This document shows positions 23,117-29,813 of a stretch of 30,130 nt of DNA, piece after piece. Origin of the DNA: Rikenellaceae bacterium (GTDB lineage: Bacteria; Bacteroidota; Bacteroidia; Bacteroidales; UBA932); assembly GCA_900769905.1 (NCBI GenBank), contig CAAGIL010000157.1, forward strand, positions 1 to 30,130. The letters run 5' to 3'. The notes under the pieces are model-generated. The model was not told where the DNA came from and ran no database searches. It saw only the letters and a program-made list of their open reading frames with translations. Within the stretch, counting starts at the first letter, position 1. Each line of letters begins with the position of its first letter. Both the position numbers and the translations under genes were made by a program.

Positions 23117-24163
23117 TCAGTTCCTGCTGTCTTGCAGGAATCGTGCCGTTACTTCTTCTACATAGCGTTCAGCGTCACCGGCGGAAAGGATACCTTCAGC
23201 TTTGAAGAGCTTCCCTCCGGCCGCGCATTCGTGTCCGCCGCCGTGGAAATAAGCTGCCGCCAGCCTGTTGGCGGACCAGCCTTTTTTCGAGCGTATAGAG
23301 ACCCTGAACAAATCTCCCTCCTCCCTGAGGAAGAGGCTCATTCCAACTTGCTCAATTCCCAAAGGCAGGTTCACGAAGCCTTCCGTTTCTCCGTCCATCA
23401 GGCCGAAACGCTTCCTGTCCTCCTCGCTGAATACGGCATAAGCCACGCCGTTGTTCAGAACTGTCATTTTCTCCGAGAGGAAGTAGCCCTGGGCGCGCAG
23501 GCGGTTCTCCCTGTAGCAGTTGTACAGGCTCGCCAGCAACGAGTCCCTGTCCACGCCGGCCCCCAGAAGCAGGGAAGCCATTTCCAGAGTGCCTGGGAAA
23601 ACGGAATTGGCAAAGTTGTTGGTGTCTGTCGTCATCCCTGCCATCAGTGCCGAAGCTGCCCGGGCGGGCAGGGATGAGGCATCCTTTATGTCAGGCATCT
23701 CCATCAGCAGCCAGAAAAGCAGTTCGCAGGTGGAGGAAATTTCGGTTTCGCTGAACACCAGGTCGAAGGCATTTCTGTCGGGATTGAGGTGGTGGTCTAT
23801 AAGCAGCTTCCGGCATTTGAGCCCCGAAAGCACGGACTCCATCTCTGCTGTGCGGTTGAACGCATTGAGATCCAGACATATAAGCAGATCGCAGGAGTTC
23901 AGGACCTCGGAAGCCGCGGCAGGTCTGTCGGCATAAACCAGAATCTCATCTTCTTCGTAGAGAAAAGACAGGGACTTTGGCGGACGGTCCGGCACAATGA
24001 CCCGGGCTGCGGAACCCTTTGTCTCCCGCAGATACCTCATAAGGGCCAGGGAACTGCCGAGAGCATCCCCGTCCGGGTGGGAGTGCACAACTATGGCTGC
24101 CCCGGTGCTGCCGGAGAGCATTTCGTCAAGCAGGACGAGTCGGGAATGTTCAAAAGCCGTCAT
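23117..24163 (-). CDS. nrnA: DHH/DHHA1 phosphoesterase (NrnA-like oligoribonuclease/pAp phosphatase)
   Basis: A 348-residue cytoplasmic enzyme. DHH-family metal motifs are in order: HSHPDGDALGSS, the LICLDLN Asp, LIDHHLNPD (the DHH core) and MAGMTTDTNNF. The C-terminal DHHA1 substrate-binding motif GGGHECAAGG is present. NrnA-type members degrade nanoRNAs and dephosphorylate 3'-phosphoadenosine 5'-phosphate; other relatives cleave cyclic dinucleotides, which this lone sequence cannot exclude. It heads the four-gene run toward 20071. The likely promoter is TAAATTTG on the minus strand (24190-24183), giving a leader of about 15 nt. Confidence 0.88.
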   Translation of the reverse strand: MTAFEHSRLVLLDEMLSGSTGAAIVVHSHPDGDALGSSLALMRYLRETKGSAARVIVPDRPPKSLSFLYEEDEILVYADRPAAASEVLNSCDLLICLDLNAFNRTAEMESVLSGLKCRKLLIDHHLNPDRNAFDLVFSETEISSTCELLFWLLMEMPDIKDASSLPARAASALMAGMTTDTNNFANSVFPGTLEMASLLLGAGVDRDSLLASLYNCYRENRLRAQGYFLSEKMTVLNNGVAYAVFSEEDRKRFGLMDGETEGFVNLPLGIEQVGMSLFLREEGDLFRVSIRSKKGWSANRLAAAYFHGGGHECAAGGKLFKAEGILSAGDAERYVEEVTARFLQDSRN

Positions 24164-24182
24164 AAAATCAATTTTTCAACTG

Positions 24183-24230
24183 CAAATTTAATAAGATTAT
24201 TGCATATCAAAAATCATTTTCCTAACTTTG
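24183..24230. promoter_or_regulatory. Divergent promoter pair between nrnA-like gene and unknown membrane protein gene
   Basis: Plus strand: TTG at 24200-24202 and TAACTTTG at 24223-24230, spaced 20 bp, the normal Bacteroidetes layout. RNA would start near 24234, leaving a leader of about 45 A-rich nt before 24279. Minus strand: the complement of 24183-24190 reads TAAATTTG and serves the gene starting at 24163. Confidence 0.65.
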
Positions 24231-24278
24231 TACGACTTTGAATACAAATTCGAATATTAAAAATAAACACAAGATAAA

Positions 24279-24971
24279 ATGAAAAAATCAGTAAAGATTA
24301 TCATTGAGATCGTGCTCCTCGCAGTGATCGCGTTCCTCGTTTACACGATTTACAGCAGCATCATGGAGCCGGTGAACTTCGACAAGCAGACCGCTTATCG
24401 CAAGAGCGTTGCAGTTCAGAGACTTAAGGACATCCGTACCCTTCAGACGGCTTACAAGTCAGTGAACGGCAAGTTCGTGTCCACCGTAGATTCCCTCAAG
24501 GCCTTCTACGAGACCGGAGAGATGTCAGTTGTCCTCCAGGTAGGTTCAAATGACGACTCCCTCGCAGTGCTCCATACCGCAAACGTAAAGAAGGCAAACC
24601 GCAAGATTACCAACGAGCAGCTTTATCAGATGTACCTCGCGGGTGACAAGAACCTCGTTTTCTCCATTGAGAACAAGATTCCTGTAAAGGATACCCTCTT
24701 CAATGGCCGTGAGGATTTCTGCATCGATTCTCTTGCGTTCATTCCGTTCTCCGGTCGTGAGCCGGTGCAGATGGAGGCTACCGTGAAGATGGTTTCAGGT
24801 GTGCCTGTTCCTCTCTTCGAGGCCAGGATGCCTTACAAGCTCCTCCTCAAGGGTCTTGACAACCAGCTCCGCATCAACCTTGACGACGAGTGCCGCAGCC
24901 AGAACAGGTATGAAGGCCTCCAGGTCGGTTCCATCACCGCACCTAACAACAACGCCGGTAACTGGGAGTAG
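24279..24971 (+). CDS. Membrane-anchored protein of unknown function, pilin-like layout
   Basis: A 230-residue protein with one N-terminal transmembrane helix (IIIEIVLLAVIAFLVYTIY, about 7-25). It is followed by a helical segment VQRLKDIRTLQTAYKSVNGKF (21 residues; key features LxxIRTLQTAY and NGKF), a layout that recalls type II pseudopilins (anchor helix, then a helix with LRxLqtAY and Gly-Lys-Phe/Tyr). No prepilin peptidase site (Gly before Phe-Thr-Leu-Ile-Glu) is visible, so a pilin role is unproven. The rest is probably beta-rich and exported. The positively charged KKSVK start suggests an outward C-terminus. Codon choice (CTC, TTC, AAG, CGC/CGT) is close to that of fba and S1, suggesting high expression. 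No named domain was recognised. It precedes the DUF3822-like gene by 2 bp. Confidence 0.8.
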   Translation: MKKSVKIIIEIVLLAVIAFLVYTIYSSIMEPVNFDKQTAYRKSVAVQRLKDIRTLQTAYKSVNGKFVSTVDSLKAFYETGEMSVVLQVGSNDDSLAVLHTANVKKANRKITNEQLYQMYLAGDKNLVFSIENKIPVKDTLFNGREDFCIDSLAFIPFSGREPVQMEATVKMVSGVPVPLFEARMPYKLLLKGLDNQLRINLDDECRSQNRYEGLQVGSITAPNNNAGNWE

Positions 24972-24973
24972 CA

Positions 24974-25429
24974 GTGTTTACGCTTGTACCTTCCGCTTTC
25001 TACGATCCGGCCTCGGAGCGCCAGACGCTCGCCGAGATAGCCGATGTTGAGGAAGCTTGCGAGGTAGAGCATATCGACATACCGCAATATGACGCTGTCC
25101 TCATCTTCACAAGGGATGGGGACAGTGATTTTTCTGTCCCGGAAATAGTGAATGTGCTTTCCAGGCTGCCGCAGTGCCCTGAATACAACAAGATACTCTG
25201 CAGCATCAAGGACGGCGAGTTGAGCCTGGCCATAGCTCAGGGACGCAATTTGCAGCTGGCCAATTCCTGGAAGGTCCAGGACTTCACCACGGCGGAGTAC
25301 TACATCTTCCTCGCCGTGAAATCCCTCCAGATCAATCCGGAGATGTCGGGAATCTGCTTCATGACCGAACTGGGCCAGGAAGAGGAAATGTCCCTCTACC
25401 GTTATTTCAAATCCGTAGTCGTCCTATGA
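24974..25429 (+). CDS. DUF3822-like protein, short form (GTG start)
   Basis: A 151-residue cytoplasmic protein. FTLVPSAFYDP at the N-terminus and NSWKVQDFTTAEYYIFLAVKS near the middle match what I recall of DUF3822, an actin-like-fold family of Bacteroidetes commonly encoded next to rsmD. That adjacency holds here, with a 4 bp overlap (ATGA) into rsmD. Family members are usually about 250-280 residues, so roughly the first third and part of the centre are missing. GTG at 24974, 2 bp after the previous stop, is the earliest plausible start. Function is unknown; coupling to rsmD suggests a ribosome-related role. The assignment rests on motif memory and position. Confidence 0.6.
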   Translation: MFTLVPSAFYDPASERQTLAEIADVEEACEVEHIDIPQYDAVLIFTRDGDSDFSVPEIVNVLSRLPQCPEYNKILCSIKDGELSLAIAQGRNLQLANSWKVQDFTTAEYYIFLAVKSLQINPEMSGICFMTELGQEEEMSLYRYFKSVVVL

Positions 25430-25959
25430 GAATTATAGGAGGAAAACTCAAGGGACAGGGCATCTTCCCGCCTTCCGGCTACGGTGCAAGACCGACCACG
25501 GACTTTGCTAAGGAAGGCCTTTTCAATGTGCTGGACAACGAATACGAATTTGAGGACCTGAAGGTCCTTGACCTGTTTGCCGGCACAGGGGCAATTTCCT
25601 ACGAGTTTGCCTCCAGGGGCGCAGCCAGGGTCTACAGCATAGAGATGAACCGGGACCACGCCTCCTTCATAAGGCGCGAAGCTGCCCGTCTGGGCCTCGG
25701 GAACATCAGCTGCGTACATTCCAACGTCTTCGACTTCCTCCCCATCTGCAAGGAGAAGTTCGACATTATTTTTGCAGATCCTCCTTATGCCCTTGAAGGT
25801 CTGGAGAATATTCCCGACAAGGTACTGGAAAGGGACATACTCCACCCGGGCTGCTACTTCATTCTTGAGCACGGAGGGGAATATTCCTTCAGCTCGCACC
25901 CGCACTTCGTAAAAGAGAAGTGCTACGGCAGGGTGCACTTCTCTTTTTTCAGTAAATAG
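25426..25959 (+). CDS. rsmD: 16S rRNA (guanine966-N2)-methyltransferase RsmD
   Basis: A 177-residue SAM-dependent methyltransferase. MRIIGGKLKGQGI and RPTTDFAKEGLFNVL are the N-terminal RsmD blocks. VLDLFAGTGAISYEFASRGA is the SAM-binding motif I, SIEMNRDH the acidic loop, and IIFADPPYAL the catalytic DPPY motif for guanine N2 methylation. It modifies G966 of 16S rRNA in the small subunit. The start overlaps the DUF3822-like stop (ATGA). Its last codons also contain an intrinsic terminator (25911-25949), which constrains the C-terminus KEKCYGRVHFSFFSK. Confidence 0.93.
   Translation: MRIIGGKLKGQGIFPPSGYGARPTTDFAKEGLFNVLDNEYEFEDLKVLDLFAGTGAISYEFASRGAARVYSIEMNRDHASFIRREAARLGLGNISCVHSNVFDFLPICKEKFDIIFADPPYALEGLENIPDKVLERDILHPGCYFILEHGGEYSFSSHPHFVKEKCYGRVHFSFFSK
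25911..25949. terminator. Intrinsic terminator inside the 3' end of rsmD
   Basis: A 13-bp perfect inverted repeat, AAAAGAGAAGTGC (25911-25923) against GCACTTCTCTTTT (25935-25947), with an 11-nt loop. It runs into TTTTTT (25944-25949, partly in the stem). The stem lies wholly before the rsmD stop at 25957-25959. Its A-rich left arm could also terminate the opposing CoA-transferase transcript, whose gene ends at 25981. Confidence 0.85.
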
Positions 25960-25980
25960 GGCAGTATATCTTCTCTATAC

Positions 25981-27282
25981 TTATATTGAGAAATTATGGT
26001 AGTGTGGACCGAAGCGTGCGAAGGCTTCGCGGTCCAGCATTTCCCTGTCGTCAGGGTGGGCGATGCTGATCATCAGCTTGGCCCTCTCCTGGAGGCTTCT
26101 GCCGTAGAGGTCAACTGCGCCGTATTCGGTCACAACCCAGTGTGCGTCAGCCCTCGGGGTCACTACTCCGGCACCCGGCTTGAGCAACGGCACTATCTTG
26201 GCTGTGCCCTTGTTGGTGCGGGATGCGAAGGCGGTGATGCTCTTGCCTCCCTCCGACATGGTCGCTCCCTTCACGAACTCCAGCTGTCCGCCGGTGCCGC
26301 TGAAGATGCGGGTTCCTATGGAATCGGCGCTGATCTGGCCGGTGAGGTCAACTTCCGTTGCCGAATTGATGGCCTTCATATGCGGGTTTCGGGAAATTAC
26401 CCAAGGGTCATTGGTGTACTTGATATCCCTCATCAGCACGTCAGGATTGTGGTCTATGAAGGAGTATACGTCGTTTGAGCCGAGGAGGAAGGATGCCACC
26501 ACCTTGCCGTTGTCGATTTTCTTGTTCTTTCCGTTGATGACTCCGGACTTTATGAGACGCAGCAAGCCGTCAGCGAACATCTCGGTGTGCAGGCCGAGGT
26601 TCTTGTGGCCTCCGAGCTGGGCGGCGAGAGCGTTAGGCAGGGCTCCGATACCCATCTGTATGCAGTCTCCGTCTTCCACCAGCGCCGCGCAGTTCTTGCC
26701 TATGAGCACCTCGGTAGGGGTGGGCTCGGCGAAGTTGGCGGTAACCAGCGGGGTGTTGTCCTGCACCAGGTAGTCGAACTTGTCGAGGCTCACCAGGTCG
26801 CCGTAAGCATAAGGCACGTTGGGATTCACGACTCCAATCACCAGCTCTGCGCTCTCAATTGCCGCCACGGAGCAGTCCACGGAGGTGCCGAGGCTGACCA
26901 TTCCGTTCTCGTCGGGGAGGGATACGTTCACCAGAGCGGCTCCCAGCTTGATGAAACCGCAGCGGTAGAGTTTCTGGCTCTCTCCCAGGTGCACCGGAAG
27001 GTAATCTGCATAGCCTGAATTGACATTCGGCCTCACGTTCGGTCCCACGAAGAAGCCCTGCTCGAAGAAAATGCCCTCGTAGCGCGGCTCGCTGTACGGA
27101 GCCGGGCCTTCGGTGTGGAAGTGGTGGAAATGCAGGTCCGTGACATCGCCTGCGTCAGCGCGCCTGCACAGGGCCTGAATCAGACAGTGGGGAACGCTGG
27201 CCACGCTGCTTAAGTGGATGTGGGAGTGCGAAGGGATGTGGCTGACCGCTTCGTCCGGGGATACATATTGTATCTTCTTCAT
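25981..27282 (-). CDS. Acetyl-CoA hydrolase/CoA-transferase family protein
   Basis: A 433-residue cytoplasmic enzyme of the acetyl-CoA hydrolase/4-hydroxybutyrate or butyrate CoA-transferase family. The probable catalytic Glu234 lies in LGLHTEMFADG, downstream of the GIGALPNALAAQL loop. Other family blocks are VNVSLPDENGMVSLGTSVDC, FAEPTPTEVLIGKNCAALVEDGD, SGTGGQLEF and VTEYGAVDLYGRSLQERA. Such enzymes move CoA between acetate and other short acids during fermentation; the acceptor is uncertain. The minus-strand promoter box TATTTTTG (27318-27311) gives a leader of about 25 nt. It is monocistronic and divergent from mazG. Confidence 0.9.
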   Translation of the reverse strand: MKKIQYVSPDEAVSHIPSHSHIHLSSVASVPHCLIQALCRRADAGDVTDLHFHHFHTEGPAPYSEPRYEGIFFEQGFFVGPNVRPNVNSGYADYLPVHLGESQKLYRCGFIKLGAALVNVSLPDENGMVSLGTSVDCSVAAIESAELVIGVVNPNVPYAYGDLVSLDKFDYLVQDNTPLVTANFAEPTPTEVLIGKNCAALVEDGDCIQMGIGALPNALAAQLGGHKNLGLHTEMFADGLLRLIKSGVINGKNKKIDNGKVVASFLLGSNDVYSFIDHNPDVLMRDIKYTNDPWVISRNPHMKAINSATEVDLTGQISADSIGTRIFSGTGGQLEFVKGATMSEGGKSITAFASRTNKGTAKIVPLLKPGAGVVTPRADAHWVVTEYGAVDLYGRSLQERAKLMISIAHPDDREMLDREAFARFGPHYHNFSI

Positions 27283-27296
27283 AAAAAATTTATTTG

Positions 27297-27318
27297 TAGA
27301 TTTGCAGACGCAAAAATA
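27297..27318. promoter_or_regulatory. Crossed divergent promoters of CoA-transferase and mazG
   Basis: The plus-strand -7 box TAGATTTG (27297-27304) serves mazG (RNA from about 27308, start codon 27331). The complement of 27311-27318 reads TATTTTTG and serves the CoA-transferase (RNA from about 27307). The boxes are crossed: each transcript starts between them and then runs through the other box. Confidence 0.6.
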
Positions 27319-27330
27319 GTAAAATTATCG

Positions 27331-28158
27331 ATGCACACAAAAGAAGAAAAGATACAGGCCTTCTCCAGACTGCTTGACGTGATGGACAGTCTGAGGGAAA
27401 AGTGCCCCTGGAATGCCGCTCAGACTATGGACACCATACGCCCTATGACGGAAGAAGAAGTCTATGAGCTCAGCGATGCCATAATGAGAAATGATATGCC
27501 GGATGTGGCAAAGGAAATAGGCGATCTGCTCTACCACCTTGTATTCTATGCACGCATAGGCCAGGAGAACGGGGATTTTGACATCGCCGACTCCCTGACG
27601 AAGGTCTGTGACAAAATGGTCTTCCGCCATCCCCACGTCTTTGGCGACAGCTCGGGAAAGCAGCTCACTGCCAAGGAGATAGCTGATACCTGGGAACTCG
27701 TGAAGGCAAAGGAGAAGGATGGTAACAAGACCGTTATGTCGGGCATTCCGGATGCGATGCCGGCCCTGCTCAAGGCTCTTTCGATGCAGGAGAAGGCCCG
27801 CGGATGCGGCTTTGACTGGGAGCAGCCGGAGGATGTCTGGTCCAAGGTGGGCGAGGAACTCTCCGAGGCGAGGGAGGCTGCGCAATTTTGTGCTGACAAG
27901 GATATTTCTTCGGCATCGGGGGAGGCCTACGACCATATGGAGGAGGAGTTCGGCGACCTTATGTTTGCAGTGATCAACGCTGCCCGTCTCTATGGCGTGG
28001 ACCCCGAAAAGGCCCTTTCGCGCACCTGCAGCAAGTTCCGCCGCCGCTTCGGCTACATCGAGGAAAACACCCTCAAGAAGGGGCTGAAGTTCTCCGACCT
28101 CAGCCTGGAGCAGATGGATGCCCTCTGGGATGAAGCCAAAGCCCTGGAGCGGCGCTAA
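27331..28158 (+). CDS. mazG: Nucleoside triphosphate pyrophosphohydrolase MazG
   Basis: A 275-residue all-alpha NTP pyrophosphohydrolase with two MazG repeats. The first has the motif set LREKCPWNAAQT, EEEVYELSDAI and KEIGDLLYHLVFYARI (ExxE and ExxD metal ligands). The second has GEELSEAREA and EEFGDLMFAVINAARL. RHPHVFGD and EIADTWELVKAKEK are also typical. It cleaves NTPs to NMP and pyrophosphate, and in E. coli it limits damaged nucleotides and affects (p)ppGpp levels. The frame extends back to 27214, but that part is antisense to the CoA-transferase and upstream of the -7 box; the ATG at 27331 matches the conserved N-terminus. Confidence 0.95.
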   Translation: MHTKEEKIQAFSRLLDVMDSLREKCPWNAAQTMDTIRPMTEEEVYELSDAIMRNDMPDVAKEIGDLLYHLVFYARIGQENGDFDIADSLTKVCDKMVFRHPHVFGDSSGKQLTAKEIADTWELVKAKEKDGNKTVMSGIPDAMPALLKALSMQEKARGCGFDWEQPEDVWSKVGEELSEAREAAQFCADKDISSASGEAYDHMEEEFGDLMFAVINAARLYGVDPEKALSRTCSKFRRRFGYIEENTLKKGLKFSDLSLEQMDALWDEAKALERR

Positions 28159-28186
28159 GCTCTTTTTGTGATATCCGACTATCTGA

Positions 28187-28249
28187 GTTTCGCAAGCATA
28201 AAGTCCTTGTACCAAGTTATTTGTGTGTGCTTGCGAAACCCTGTTTTTT
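28187..28249 (+). terminator. Long-loop hairpin and T-run after mazG (probable terminator)
   Basis: A perfect 12-bp inverted repeat, GTTTCGCAAGCA (28187-28198) and TGCTTGCGAAAC (28228-28239), with a 29-nt spacer. The stem can extend inward by two pairs, one of them G-T. Six T residues (28244-28249) follow after four bases. It fits an intrinsic terminator for mazG, but the loop is long for one, so a structured RNA or an element end is possible. Confidence 0.6.
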
Positions 28250-28262
28250 AATGTCTGAGTCC

Positions 28263-28293
28263 TTGGATAAGCAAATATTACTTTGCATATTTG
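28263..28293 (+). promoter_or_regulatory. Putative promoter of the AT-rich lipoprotein gene
   Basis: TTGG at 28263-28266 and CATATTTG at 28286-28293 (7 of 8 match to the -7 consensus TAnnTTTG) are spaced 19 bp. RNA would start near 28297, leaving an AT-rich leader of about 80 nt before the ATG at 28380, which includes the heptamer repeats at 28307-28352. Confidence 0.45.
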
Positions 28294-28306
28294 CACATGT
28301 AAATGG

Positions 28307-28352
28307 TCATTTGTCCTAAAATAACCAAATGAACAACGAACAAACCAAATGA
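28307..28352. repeat. Three CAAATGA heptamers about 20 bp apart
   Basis: TCATTTG at 28307-28313 (inverted), CAAATGA at 28326-28332 and CAAATGA at 28346-28352, with centres 19 and 20 bp apart. The two direct copies are identical over 10 bp (AACCAAATGA at 28323-28332 and 28343-28352). The inverted and first direct copies could pair as a 7-bp RNA stem. Two-turn spacing suggests regulator binding on one DNA face. No function can be assigned. Confidence 0.5.
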
Positions 28353-28379
28353 TTAATAATACATTATAAAGCAAAAACC

Positions 28380-29813
28380 ATGAAAAAGTATGTTTTTTTA
28401 TTGCCATTGCTAATCTTGGCTTTGTCAGCTTGTGAGGACTATGCTACCCCTTCGAGCAGCCCTCAAACTTTCAGTATGTCAACGAAGTCTTCTGTAGAAG
28501 ATTTATCTTTGGCACAAATTGATGACCCAATTGTCTTCATCACTGAAGACAATGTGTCAGCCTGGACCTCAATTGTTCGTCTGGAAGACAGGTTCAAAGC
28601 ATGTAATGTCCCCGAATTGGTAGTTAAAAGACTTTCTACCAATGCATTGGTAAAATCTGCATTGAACTATCCCATGAACTATCTAGTATTTGCTTATGAT
28701 GATCCGCAAACAGCCATCAATCTGATATGCGACAGAAGTAACCTTCATAAGGAATTGTTGAAAAGGCAAGATGCTTATAGAATACTTGTAGAACGTTTTG
28801 CGCTAACAGACGTTGATATGAGTGATACTAAAAGCAATTTTGATCAAAATTACGAGGTGCTCTCTTTCTGTAATGAGATGTTTTTAGAGCATTTCCTCTC
28901 TTCCGGCCTCTTTAAGGAAAGGCTGGACAAAGAGACCTTAGAGATACTGATGGATGCAGTCCGTGATAAAATGGAGCGCAGACTGGCAGATGCTTCTTTC
29001 AGTGCCAATTCCATTGAGCCCCTAATATCCATTGATCGTTCAAAGAATCTGAATATTTCTTCCGTTTCATATGTGAATGTGACTGGTACTGTTACGGTAA
29101 ATACGTATTTCGGTGCCTCTTTGGTGGGATATGTCAATGAAGACTACAGTGGAGCGGAAATTGTACAAATGAATAATACTGCTCTTCAGATGTACCCGAA
29201 TGCCATTCTGCGTTATTCTGCTACGCCTAAATATAACTGCCACAGCTTTGCGTGGCACAATAGGAATCCTAACACGAACAATGTATGGCTTGATTCATAT
29301 TATAATGGTACTCTGCAGTTGGCAAAGTATTGGACGAATGACTTATATGTGTCCAGTAATTCCTCGGAAGCGAAGATTGCGCTATATACGGATGCATCGC
29401 ATTCTGCCATTGTGCTTTCCAATGGAAAATACCTATCAAAATGGGGACAGTTCCCGGTAATGGAACACGATCCTGACTACTGCCCGTATGATACTAGCAG
29501 TATGCAATATTTTACCTATCGAAATGACCCATTGTGTGCGCTTGATGTAACAGGTCCAATGTATCCACAGGCAGGAGAGAACGCGATTTATTCCGTAAGC
29601 AACACTCATCCCGGTATGACCTATGACTGGACTGTTACATATATGGATAATGCCTCAATTACTCCTGGTACATACGAAGTGATTTCTTCAAGTTCAACAC
29701 AATGCCAGTTAAGATTCAGTAATTATGGGCTGTACACTGTTCGCTTTGATGGATATATAGATGGTTTCAATGTCGCTTATGGATATTTTAACGCAATCTC
29801 GGTTGGTGAGTGA
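28380..29813 (+). CDS. AT-rich lipoprotein with candidate papain-fold (Cys-His) domain and Ig-like domain
   Basis: A 477-residue lipoprotein. The signal peptide MKKYVFLLPLLILALSAC ends at a lipobox Cys (C18). Residues about 78-145 are helical with LNYPMNYLVFAYDDPQ and LHKELLKRQDAYRILVERF, a pattern I associate with lipoproteins of Firmicutes and Bacteroidetes. Residues about 280-380 carry KYNCHSFAWH (C287), DASHSAIVLSNGKYLSKWG (H341) and DPDYCPY. This Cys...His arrangement resembles a papain-like (NlpC/P60 or CHAP-type) fold and suggests a peptidase or amidase. The C-terminal 90 residues (MTYDWTVTY, YTVRFDGYI) look like an Ig/PKD-like domain. G+C is 33-37% in three hand-counted lines, against 60-65% in flanking genes, suggesting recent acquisition. 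Catalysis is inferred, not shown. Confidence 0.65.
   Translation: MKKYVFLLPLLILALSACEDYATPSSSPQTFSMSTKSSVEDLSLAQIDDPIVFITEDNVSAWTSIVRLEDRFKACNVPELVVKRLSTNALVKSALNYPMNYLVFAYDDPQTAINLICDRSNLHKELLKRQDAYRILVERFALTDVDMSDTKSNFDQNYEVLSFCNEMFLEHFLSSGLFKERLDKETLEILMDAVRDKMERRLADASFSANSIEPLISIDRSKNLNISSVSYVNVTGTVTVNTYFGASLVGYVNEDYSGAEIVQMNNTALQMYPNAILRYSATPKYNCHSFAWHNRNPNTNNVWLDSYYNGTLQLAKYWTNDLYVSSNSSEAKIALYTDASHSAIVLSNGKYLSKWGQFPVMEHDPDYCPYDTSSMQYFTYRNDPLCALDVTGPMYPQAGENAIYSVSNTHPGMTYDWTVTYMDNASITPGTYEVISSSSTQCQLRFSNYGLYTVRFDGYIDGFNVAYGYFNAISVGE

Noticed and set aside
27214..27330. N-terminal extension of mazG
   Set aside because: It is antisense to the CoA-transferase start and upstream of the promoter; MazG homology begins at 27331.
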